Source of the DNA: Chaetorhynchus papuensis
Lineage: Eukaryota > Chordata > Aves > Passeriformes > Rhipiduridae
NCBI GenBank assembly: GCA_013396525.1
Contig: VWYX01000354.1
Span: 64,044 to 128,043, forward strand
Length of the DNA stretch: 64,000 nucleotides
Direction: 5' to 3'
Position numbers and translations under genes: made by a program
Shown here: piece after piece, positions 47,601 to 57,420 of the stretch
Position numbering within the stretch: the stretch's first letter is position 1
Layout of the letters: each line of letters begins with the position of its first letter
The notes under the pieces: model-generated
Seen by the model: the letters and a program-made list of their open reading frames with translations, nothing else
Databases searched by the model: none
Told to the model about the DNA's origin: nothing

Positions 47601-49949
47601 TCAAAATGCCTGGTGGAGTTCACCGCGGCCCCCACCTATCACAGGCCTGGGCACTCCTACCTGGGCCATCACAGGTACCTTGTCTTCAGTTGTAGAGCAG
47701 CTCACACGCACACAGCAGCCTTGGATCTGGAGGGGGACTGTCACCTGGGGCTCAGGAGCTGACACACAGGTGCTGCAGTGCTGCAGCTGTGGCTTCCCCG
47801 GATCCAGCCCAGAGAGCTCCCTCCTCCCTTCCTGGACCAGCTGGGCCATGGCTGTGTCACGCTCCACACAGGAGGCACTCCACACTGCCAGGCATGGCAA
47901 GGAAGGGATGATACAAAAGTTTTCCCAGCTGCTAGTGCCTTGTGAGAGTTCCCAGTAGGCTCACTGGGAATCTGAGTTTGTTGTAACAATAACAGCAAGA
48001 AAATATTTCTATTTTTATGAAAGTGTGACAAAGCCATTTCCAGTGTTGCGTTCTCTATTTTATGTGGAAAAGCCACTTTTAAAAACCAGGATATAATATT
48101 TAACTATGCTGTAGACTGGCAGGTCCCACCTCTTGCATTTAGAAAGAGACTTAGTTTGAACTGTTAGAGAGCATTATTTTTTATTTAGCCAAGGCCAGCA
48201 ATTACAGATATCTCTGCCATATCCAAGATGTGGGGCAGATGTGTGAGCCCCAGCAGATGCACCCAGAGAAGTGGGAAGCAGGAAGACAGCAGCCCTCCCA
48301 AAGCCCTGTCCATCCACACAGGTTCTGACTAACAAGGTGCAGGAGCAGCACTGCTGTGGTAGCTTCCAGCCTTGCATAGCCAGATCTCCTTAACACCTGT
48401 ATTTCTCCACACTGTAAACTCAGTGCCAGCTTCCTCAGCACCACTGCACACTCTCCTCCCCTGCTTCAAAACCTTTCTCCCTTTCATTCTTTTTCAGTAT
48501 CTTTCCTCACTTTTTTTGCTGTCCAGTTTACTTCATCCAAAACACACTAGGAAGAGCCCTCCCAATTACCTTTACATCTGTGTTCTGTTCTTTCTTCTCT
48601 AGAATGGATGGTTCCACCTGCAGACCTTCGCCAGGACTTGCTGCGCTATGACTGCTTTAGAGGGCTCACATCTCTTCCTGCCCATTATCCTAGCTGGCAA
48701 ACAGCAGCCATTCCTGCTCCAGGCAAACAGACTTGCAAGGGGAAGAGATGTGAAGGGAAAGAGCAGACGAGCCCAGCAGTAAGGGGACACACGGATTTGC
48801 CACATGTTACTGAAGGTCTTTGTAAGAGGACAAGCTCCCAAGGTGACGGTGTTTTGCCCTGCTTTCAGTTTCAAGCCCACTCGGCAGGAGGAAGGGGCTT
48901 TTCCTTGTAAACCATCGTCATACTTGGGCTGGCTTCCAGTCCTGTTCGAGCCCCTTTCCTTTGTTCATCTGCAGCACTCAAATAGCTGCAGAACAATGGC
49001 CGAGCGTCGGTGTGTACACACAGCTCTTCCTGCCCAGCTGGCCCCAGCCCTGGTGTGCACGTACTAGGAGCTGAGCAAGCCATGGTTGTACAAGCACGTT
49101 TTATGGAGTGACAACAAGAGCTTCCACTGGCTTGGAGCTGTTTTAAAACAGAAATGCACAGGCACCTTCTCATGCTTACTCCACGAGAGCAGCCTTAGGA
49201 GAACAAGCAAGTCCTCAGTACATGTAGGAACACCCACCAAGAGCTGCATGTGGCTGAATCCACAGTAAAACCTGGGGTGTGTACGTGGTAGAAGAAGCTG
49301 CGTGCAGTTTTTTAAAAGTGAAGAAAAGTAAGACCTTTTTCTCCCTTTTTTTCCCTTGTGCTAGGACTAAGCTTTCCTAAGTCCATCAGAAAGGCCTTTC
49401 TGATACAAACCTCATTAGTAAAACATATTTTCCCACACTTCCCACTATCCCACTATTCCCAAAGGCCTTTCTCTAGCAGAAGGTGAATGGATGTGTCACT
49501 GGATGTGGACATCCAGTGAATGGAAATGGTTACTAGGAGCAGGAAAGGATCACAGGAAGATGGTAAAAAGGGTTAGAGTCGTGATTAGTTATCTGTCAAG
49601 AACAAAAGAAAGAGAAAGCAAAGCCATGGCATGATGCTGAAACTTACCCCCCTTGTGAAGTATGAAAAGTGGACAAACCCTGAAGGTCATGGTGGTAACC
49701 AGGACCTGCTTGCCTCCCTTGGCTCCCATGGCTGCTTTCAGTGCTGCTTGAGCTGGTTTTCACCAGAGGTTTCTTGCTGTAGGCCCCACCTCTGGATTCT
49801 GCTTCAATCCCGTTCAGTGTTGTTCTCTGAGCAGACCTGTTCCCTGTGATTTCATGCCGGTATCCATCATACCTGTTCTCATATGAAACAGGGGGATTTT
49901 TCGACAATTTGTATCCATGAGAAATCAGGAGGTCTTCGACACTGAACAT
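35605..49949 (-). CDS. JCAD: JCAD, junctional cadherin 5-associated protein (spliced, 3 coding exons)
   Basis: The spliced CDS is complement(join(35605..35639, 39623..43278, 49648..49949)), giving 1,330 residues; the human protein is about 1,359. Recognition rests on the N-terminus (SVEDLLISHGYKL, residues 3-15), on one giant middle exon, and on the short C-terminal exon typical of this family. Known role: an endothelial cell-cell junction protein, largely disordered, linked to VE-cadherin complexes, to Hippo signalling through LATS2 and to coronary artery disease loci in humans. Visible in the sequence: no signal peptide or membrane segment; Ser/Pro/Gln-rich low-complexity composition; three PPxY motifs at about 304-307, 354-357 and 360-363; a basic RRLS kinase-like site at about 1257-1260; and the C-terminal end TYDPTKVEKV. 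The frame is open throughout, so the gene looks intact. The identification comes from remembered family sequence and not from a search. Confidence 0.95.
35640..39622 (-). other. JCAD: JCAD intron 3 (3,983 bp)
   Basis: This intron lies between the donor at 39,622-39,621 (GTAAGA) and the acceptor at 35,641-35,640. It is mostly AT-rich, with no recognised exon or transposon. A short CpG-containing patch at about 36,480-36,660 stands out. The short ORFs inside have no recognisable protein features. Confidence 0.85.
36480..36660. promoter_or_regulatory. Short CpG-rich patch in JCAD intron 3
   Basis: The block around 36,540-36,600 (gcccggacaaaccggcgctgc and onward) is GC- and CpG-rich, unlike the rest of the intron. 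It could be an intronic enhancer or a minor alternative promoter. There is no exon evidence. Confidence 0.3.
39623..43278 (-). CDS. JCAD: JCAD exon 3: giant coding exon, residues 101-1319
   Basis: This 3,656-nt exon carries about 92% of the protein. The acceptor reads ctgcattttttttcag|g on the minus strand (AG at 43,280-43,279), and the first full codons are A-Y-D-R-P. The donor reads tttag|GTAAGA (GT at 39,622-39,621). The open frame continues about 35 codons upstream into intron 2 and 25 codons downstream into intron 3, so the raw ORF overstates the exon at both ends. Inside are the proline-rich PPxY cluster (residues 304-363), long Ser/Thr/Gln-rich stretches and an acidic/basic C-terminal segment (DSGEEVDEEK, about 1265-1274). 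The exon ends in phase 1, and the split codon becomes Asp 1320 after splicing. Confidence 0.95.
43535..43660 (+). mobile_element. CR1 LINE 3' fragment in JCAD intron 2
   Basis: The stretch gcttggaactagatgatcttgaaggtcccttccaaccct is the conserved near-terminal CR1 motif, followed by a decayed tail (ctgattctaagatgccattcta). It is antisense to JCAD. Confidence 0.8.
44970..45250 (+). mobile_element. Ancient CR1-type repeat, heavily diverged
   Basis: The sequence catagatcccaagatcagaagagaccatta, then tagtttgacatcttgctcagcacaggccat and a decayed continuation to about 45.2 kb, resembles a family common in turtles and crocodilians (remembered consensus). Divergence is high, so the insertion is old. 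The family name is uncertain. Confidence 0.55.
49496..49519. repeat. Perfect palindrome, 11-bp arms, 2-bp spacer
   Basis: TCACTGGATGT, GG, ACATCCAGTGA. The arms are exact reverse complements. It lies about 130 bp left of the JCAD exon 2 donor, inside intron 2. Confidence 0.9.
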
Positions 49950-50009
49950 GTTGTGCTGGTTTCACTTACAGCTGTGCCATCAGAAAGCTCCTTCCAGCTG
50001 GACCCATCA
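49648..50009 (-). CDS. JCAD: JCAD exon 2: end of 5' UTR, start codon and first 100 codons
   Basis: The coding part is 49,648-49,949 (302 nt: 100 codons plus two bases). The ATG at 49,949-49,947 is chosen because the reading frame from it gives the family N-terminus M-F-SVEDLLISHGYKL. The donor on the minus strand reads caaggggg|GTAAGT, with GT at 49,647-49,646. An ORF that reads through it ends three bases later at TAA, which is intron sequence. The acceptor upstream of the start reads ttttggttttgttttgtag|tgatgg, with its AG at 50,011-50,010. About 60 nt of 5' UTR would therefore sit in this exon. The exon ends in phase 2, which matches the one-base completion at the start of exon 3 and gives glycine 101. 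Confidence 0.92.
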
Positions 50010-53000
50010 CTACAAAACAAAACCAAAAGCAAGCAGAAGGCCACTTTAGACAAGGAAAGATATCTTTGATCAGCTGGTACGCTACTGAAGCTGAGAGTCT
50101 CATCCCCTGGACTCAGTTTTCCACCCTTTTAATAAAATAGATGAAGCAAAGTGCATGCAGATGCTGATGATTCATGTGCCGTCCTTCCCTAGACAATACA
50201 CCTCCCTGCACTCAGCCAAGCAGCAGATGCTGTGCTGCTGCTGCTGACTCAGTCCCTTTCACTCAAGAATTCAGTGGTGATTGCAGCTTTCAGATTTCAC
50301 TAATGTGATCTCTAAATAAAAACTCTGCACTGGAGGTAAGCCCACAACTTGGGCAGGCACTTCCTTAGAAAACTGTTTTTCTCCAGTCATGGAGAGGTGT
50401 GCTCTGCATTATGTTTTAAGTTGCTGCGGGATGAGGGGGTGGATTACAGAGCAATCAGCCTCTCCCTATAGCTCTGCATATTCCAATTTAAAAAAATGTT
50501 CACATGAACAAGGACAAAATATGCATAAGAACAAAAACGAATTATGCAACCACATGAGAAACCCAGGTAACATCATGCAATACCCCAGCTTAACAGCCCT
50601 TTTTACAGATTATTTTCTCCCTGCATTGGCCTGCTGCAATCCTCAGCTAGAATAACACAAAACCTAAGACTTCAAGTATGCTGTTTTTACAGCACACTTC
50701 CACTGTGTAACACGGCTGGAAACAACACGTGATGCCCATGTGTATTGGGTCTCAAGGATTTCCAAGACACACGACAGTCAAGATTTTTCTTCCCCAGTGA
50801 CAGGCCTCAATTCTGCAATGACTAGAAAAAAGATCCAGCAAACTGAATTAGTTGGCTGAAAACAGCCTCTATTGTCTATACCACTCTCACAGCTTATTAT
50901 GGCAATTATAGAATACCCATACTTCCAGAGTTTTAAAATGTGTGGAAGGTAATGTTCTGTTCCGAAGGTTGTACAGAACTATGGACCCATCCTGACGCAT
51001 TCCTCCCTGTTTGAACAGTGTTACCAAAAGAAAGAAATTTTAAAATGGTGGGTTAAAAAGGTAAAATATGTAAAATATAAATTTTATGTAAAATATAAAA
51101 CACAAGATGATTTTCCCTGCATGAAGAGTTCATTTAACATGTCTAGTGAGTACTGTGTGTCCTTAGTAGTAGCCCTGCACTGGCAGCTGCTTAAAAGCAG
51201 ACTGTCTCTGCAAAGATCATGACAAGCAAGTGCATTTCATACACTGGTCTCTAATGCTCTTTTTGGCCACGAAGAAAGGGAGAAGTCTGTTCACAAGGAT
51301 TTACTTGAAATGGAGCAACTACCAAGATGGCTGTTGTGCATTTATTAGTACTAAAACTCAGGCTACGTACACACAGAAGTGTTGGGTTGGCTTACTATAT
51401 AAACCATTTTCTGTGCTGCAGCACTCTGTGTGTTATGGCCACTTTTTGCCTATCCAGCACTCCATCCGTTTTCTGTCCCACCTTGTCCCCTGGATGCTGT
51501 GCCAGCTGTGGAGCCGGTCTGGCCAGCTGCTCTGGGCCAGCCTGGTGTGCAGCTCCCGGGCAGGCAGGGACCCTCCAGCTGCCTCTGTGCTGCACTGCCC
51601 ACAGTGGCCACAGCACTCGCCCGAGGAGAGCTCACAGTGTAGAAAAACAGGCAAAAGTTTTATGCAGAGCCACAGTTTAACCTGGAACACTGCAGAAGTG
51701 GCTTTCCAGCCTGAGAGCCTCCTGAACACCTAAACCGGTTTGTCCCTAGAGCTTAATGAATCTCCTCCCTTTTCACACATGTAACACTACACACTCTAAA
51801 AACAGAGAAATAAAGCCCTGTGCTGCAGATATTAGTCCTTGCTAGAACAGAACTCCAAATTCCCAGTAAGAGCTCTGAGTAGGTGAGCCAGCAGTAAGAA
51901 CAAGCAGGCAGAAAGCAGGGGGGAGTGGGACCCTTTCCTCATGGAAGGAAGGGAAGGCTTTGTGGGTTATTTTGAATGCTGACCTAAAAAGCTGATTTTC
52001 CATCCACCCCCTGCCCGGACTGTGCAAGGAGCCAGGTATGAGCAGAGCAAAGGGAACAGCTGGCTGCTAGAGCTGTTCAGCTTCTAACAAGAGAAAGATC
52101 CAATGTGACTGCCATAAACAGCAGAAAGTCCATCGAAGCACTCACAGGTGCAAGGAAGAAATGTGCTTTTCCTGCTATTATTGGGCTGGCTTCGAGCAGA
52201 GCTTAACCCCCTCTCTGCCGCCCACTGCAGCCATCAGAGAGGCAAAGGTGAGTGGGTGAGAAACCTCCAGCTCATGGGGTTTACTCTGATCCTTCTTTTG
52301 GCACCGGTGGTGAGGAGCAACAAGTGGAAGTGTGCCATGAGGAACTGGTATGACTGTCTCCTCCTGCTCTGCAAACTCAGCATGTGTAGAAGGGGAAACC
52401 CCATGGTGTTCTGTGCTGTGGGGAGGCCCATCTGGGAGAAGGATGCTATCACTGTGCCCATCACAACACTGCAGTGGGAACAACCAAGGGGAAGAAGCCT
52501 GCTCCAAGCTCATGGCACAAGCTCCAAGGAGCCAGTAGCAGTGGTGGCAGGTGGCCATTAGCTGGGACATTGTCAGGACACAGCCTCGAAGGGCTGTACA
52601 GAAGTCATGGGGAAGTAGCATCTCCTGCATCAGACCTGATCAGGGACAGGGAAGCCGGAGGTCCTGCCTGATCAAAGCCTGCAGGACATCAGCCATGTCA
52701 GCACCCATCATCTGCAAGGATGCTGGCCAGCTTTCTGAATCTGGCTAGAGTTCCAGGACACTCGCCCCACCCTCCCTAAGATAAATAAACCCAAAAAATA
52801 AAATCAAAGGAATTGGATTGGCAGGAGCAACAAAACCATTGCTGCAGCGTTGTCATGTAAATAATCTGTCAGACTGGACCGCAGAGCAAAGGCTGTGCAG
52901 AGCTTCTAATTTGAGGGAATATCAACAACGCTGCAAAACAGTTTGTTTTTCCAGCTCTCATTTGTTTTGTTTGCCAATGACATCAGTGCTTTCTGATAGG

Positions 53001-55869
53001 CTTTGCTTCCTGAGGATGCCTGCTATCTTGCCAGCGTTTCCGACTTGTCCCCGGCAGCCGGTACAACTCTGCACTACATTGGAAACGGTGGCCAAGCTTT
53101 TCTCAGGAAACTTCTCAACAGCACTCTCAGATGCAAAGAAACAAGCGTGAACAGCGGAAACCAGCATCAGCCCCCATGTAGGCAGACACAATGGAGACCC
53201 ACAGCCTGGGCAAGCGGGACACAATGGGATCACCAGATGGAAACGTCGTCAGAGCACCTCACCTTGGGGTGCTCCGTCCACGAGCACGGACCTCACCTCC
53301 GGCCTGAGAAAAGCCCAAAGCACTCCTGAAAAACACCATGAAGAAATCTGGCGCTAGTTTCCTCTGGGCTGCTTCTGGAACTCATTCTCAGTGGGGGAAA
53401 CACACTGTTTTCTATTTATGATCTGCTTTTGCCTGTAGTTCCCAAGCAGGGGTTCCCAAGCCTTGGTATTCTGGGAGGGGTACCACCACCACCTGTATGA
53501 TGACCAGTACCAGTGATGATGAATGCCAACACTTGCAGCAGTGGCAGAAGCAAATCTTACCTCCGTGCTCTGAAATGACTTGCATGGTATTGAATCCTCC
53601 CTTCATGGTGCTCTGAGCAGCTCCCCATGGTGCTCAGAGCCCCTCTGAGCAGGCTCCTTCCTTTAGCCCAAGTTCCAGAGAGTGTCCCAGCACAGCAGGC
53701 ACATATTGGGTGGGAGACCAGAAGTGACAGAGGATTTGGCCCTGGCTGCCCTCTGTAATATCTCTCCTGCCCTCTGCCACTTGAAATAAAGGGGAAGGTG
53801 TCAACCCTTTACTGGCTGAATACAACTCCTGAAGTCCTTCTTGTGTGTGATTTGCCCTGCCCACCTCTATTTATACCTGCAGAACTATTTATAACAATAG
53901 TGTAAAAGATTTTGTAACAACTTTCAAGAAAAGAAAACATCGAAAGAAAATTATTCATACTGCAAAATGAAGCACACAACATCAAGAACTGCCAAAATCA
54001 AGGCACCCTGCATGGACACACAATCTACTGCAGTCTCTAATTACGTGACTTGAGGCTACTGAATTCTGCAGGACTCCTGCCTCGATTGGTGTGCAGGCTA
54101 GGCGATGCTAGTTCTTCCTGGGTTGTCTCTGCAGCAGCTATTCAAACACTGTTCTGAAGACACAGTTACTAACAGGCATCTGAATTACAAAGCGTATTAT
54201 CTAGATGGGTCACACATTAAACTAGCTTATCTTCACTCACGTGTGGGTGACATTATTCCCATTTCATATCAGACATGTGCCAGACAGAAGCATTTATGCA
54301 GACAGACTAAAGTGAAAACAACCCTCTCCACTCTAGGCATCCAGTCTGAAGTGCTTACAACATGATTTTTTGAAGGACTTAGCTTTAAAAGTGAACTAGG
54401 TACATTCAAAGCAACTGCTGCAAGTACCTAGTGCCTCTGCACATCAACTTAAGTGTGGCAAATAGCTGTCCACACAATGAAGACATGGGATGAGCCAAAA
54501 AAACTAGTTGCAGTAATTTGTATACTGTGCTTTCCTCCATTCCTCTCCCCAACTAATCCAACACCAACACTTTTGTCCAGGAAGCCCCATATCTCCCCAC
54601 CCCTGTTAACTCCTCACCACTATGTATCCCAGTGCCTTCATTTCCCCCGTCCTTCTTGCTGTCCTCCCCCTCTCCTCCAGCATCCCTTCCCTGCCCTCCT
54701 GTCTCCTGGTCCCACCAATTCAGCCACTCTTCCCACACAGCCCACCACTGTGGCACTCAGCCCATCCTTCCTCCTGCATCCCTCACAGCTTCTGCTGGCC
54801 AGTTCTCAGTTTGCATCTGTCACCCCAATTTCTTCCTTCCCCTCTGATACACACCTACTGTCCTGTCTACAGTTCCAGCAGAAGCACCTCTGTGCCTGCT
54901 CTCTGCTCCCACATTTGAGACCCCATTTCACCCACACCTGGACAAAGCAGGAGCTGTCATTACAGGGATGACCTCACTGAGCAGCACAGCCCTGGGCCGG
55001 TGCTACACAGGCATGCTCTGCTGGCACATCCCTTGGAGCAGTCAGGGCATGGGCACAGGGCTGGGTCACAAGTGGGCTGCTCAGCACCAGAGGCTGAGGC
55101 ATGGTGATAGATAGGGGAGAAAAGTCTTCAGAAAATGGAATAGCTCGAAACAGAGCCGAGTCTGCCAAGAACGCGCACAGATGTCTCCAAGCCTTGTCAC
55201 CACAGATCCTGTTCCTGAACATGATGGCACCGCAACTCTCAATCAAAAAGCTGGAGGATTCATTTTCTTTCCCCTTTCTCATGTGGAAAAAACAACATTC
55301 CTTCTATCCTCCCCCCCTAGTTTTTCTTGGAAATGGTTGAATTGGTTTAGCTGACAATATTAAAATAAACTTAGCCTGAGAGAGAGACACAACCTGAAAG
55401 TCTCAGATCAAGTGATAAAAGCCTGACAGACTGCAGCAATGGAAAACAGGTTCTTATGGTTGTTTTAATACTAGATGGTGCTACTTGCTCTGTCTAAATA
55501 TAACCCTAAGCTACATCCCAGGAGAATATCTAAGGCTTTGGACATTTTAATTGCTCCTGTTTTCTCACTCTGGCTTTGCCTGTGTGCATATAAAACAGCC
55601 TATCAAAAGCACATTAAACAAGGGTTTTACCTTGCTAATTTCATTTTCGGGGGGACAATAAAGTCAGATGGGACTGTAACCAGCAGGCTGCAGTGCTGAT
55701 GTGCATGCAGCCACCAGAGTGCCATGCCCCTGCCCTCTGCTATGGAAACAACCAGCACCACATCCACTGACTTGCAGACACACGCCCCATTGGGAAAGAT
55801 AAAATTCATGTGCTTGAGGAGCCTTCAACAATAATGTTCACTATGATCAAATGTTAGATATTTAATGCA

Positions 55870-57420
55870 AAGATACTCTGGAACACAGGAGAAAGAGATT
55901 GGAGAATATTAATGCAAGTTGGATGTATTCAACTTGGCGGGGCTTAATTAAGCATAGGCTAGGAGTAAGGAAGGAGTAGGGAACTAGTCAGGGCTGCCTC
56001 CAAGCCATGAGTAAATACCTTCTAGAAATTCTCAAAGGATTAGTGAAGGGCAAACATATTATCTAACTTCAACAAAAGGGAGAAGGAGACAGATCTGGGG
56101 TATCATAGACCAAACAGCCTTGCTTTGATATCAAATCAGAAAAATTATTATTCAATCCACTTGTAAATACTTATAACAAATGTTGATTTACTGTGGAGCA
56201 GGAGGGAACAAGTGTGTGATCCAAGAAGAGTTTCCGTCTCCCTGCTTGCCGCCTTGCACTGCAGCTGCATCCACTCCCACATGATAAAGTCATGAGAAAA
56301 CAGAAAATACAGACTTGTCAAGAACAAATTAAGCCTAATCTATTTAATTTTCTTCTTTGATGGAGCTGGGAGCATAGCGACTAGAGAGGAAAAAACAGTA
56401 GAAGTCACACATTGGAATGAGGAAAGCTTTGATGAATGCATGTGATAGCCTTATATGCAAACCAGGTGAATACAATTGAGGTATCATTTACTGTGGGCAG
56501 GCATACAAATGCATCAAATCTGTACTCCAGGAACAGTGGTAAGTCCAATGTCAACCTGAAAAGACACATAAGGGCTGTGCCTGGGGTCTTGCTCTATTCC
56601 GTATTTCCATTAATGACTTGTAAATTAGGAAGAAGATTACAATTACAAATTTCTAGGGAATGCTGTGAACATTTTCAGGGATTAAAATTAGAATAAAATC
56701 TTAATAAATCAGAGACCCAGTCTGAAATGAGTGACTGAGATTCAATACAGGCAGGTGTAAAAACACATGTTGAAGAAGAAGAATGCAAAAGTACAAAATG
56801 GAGCAGTACAGCAAAAGAGTCTCTGGGGCTAGAGCCAGAGGAAAGACATCATTTGAATCAGTGATCTTAGAGACCTTTTCCAACCTTAGCAGTTCTATGG
56901 TTTCACAATAAGAGCAGTGCAGGGCTTGGTACACACAGGTGAATAATCTTGGAATATATCTAGAGGAGCATCACACATCAGGCTCTTTACTCCTCTCAGC
57001 CCTATATCCAGTTTGGGCCCTACCTCAATCAAGATGTTCACAGGAATGACAAAAAATTTAGCCAAGTGTGACCCCTAGAGAAGAAGAGGGTACAAGAAGT
57101 GGGCTTGTTTAGCTGGAAGAAAAGTGTGGGGGAATGAGGGTGAGAGAATGAGAGACGATAACAAGTTTTAAATGTCAGGCTGCTAAAAGGCAGCAATAAT
57201 CTCATCCTACTCCCTGCGGATGTGGAAAACCAAAGGGACTGACTTTGGAGGCAGCAAGGGTGATTTAGATGAGATATTAGGAGGAACTATCTAACCATAA
57301 TGATAGTTATCCACTGTTTATGCTGGCAGGCTGTGAATCAATACATGTTTTCAAGAACAGACTAAATGCAAATCTATCAGAAATGGTGCAGATGAAGCAA
57401 TCCTGCCTCAGAAACAAGAG
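55870..57420 (+). mobile_element. Old CR1 LINE, reverse-transcriptase region to near the 3' end
   Basis: Recognisable landmarks run in the order expected for CR1 ORF2: ggtatcatagaccaaacagcctt (about 56,100), acttgtcaagaacaaattaagcc (about 56,312), the ggggtcttgctctattcc block (about 56,584), catccagtttgggcc-like sequence (about 57,006), ggcttgtttagctgga (about 57,102), gtgatttagatgagatattaggagga (about 57,260) and ttttcaagaacagactaaatg (about 57,348). All frames are broken, so the element is dead. It is antisense to JCAD, in intron 1. Both ends are approximate. Confidence 0.75.
56856..56908 (+). mobile_element. Possible younger CR1 3' end nested in the older CR1
   Basis: The sequence gtgatcttagagaccttttccaacctta plus gcagttctatggtttcac resembles a CR1 3' terminus, but it sits between internal segments of the older element. 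Either a short truncated CR1 inserted here, or the resemblance is accidental. Confidence 0.45.

Larger units (their letters stand above)
43279..49647 (-). other. JCAD: JCAD intron 2 (6,369 bp)
   Basis: This intron runs from the GTAAGT donor at 49,647 to the acceptor at 43,280-43,279. It contains a CR1 3' fragment at about 43.5 kb, an old CR1-type repeat at about 45.0 kb and a perfect palindrome at 49,496-49,519. The stretch 45.4-49.3 kb is more GC-rich and yields many short overlapping ORFs on both strands. None of them resembles a known protein or has a consistent splice context. Confidence 0.85.

Noticed and set aside
51230..51733. 167-codon plus-strand ORF with several overlapping frames
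   Set aside because: No domain or homology recognised, antisense within JCAD intron 1, with open frames on both strands.
54453..54971. 172-codon Pro/Ser-rich ORF
   Set aside because: It is a translation of CT-rich low-complexity intron sequence and shows the same composition in other frames.
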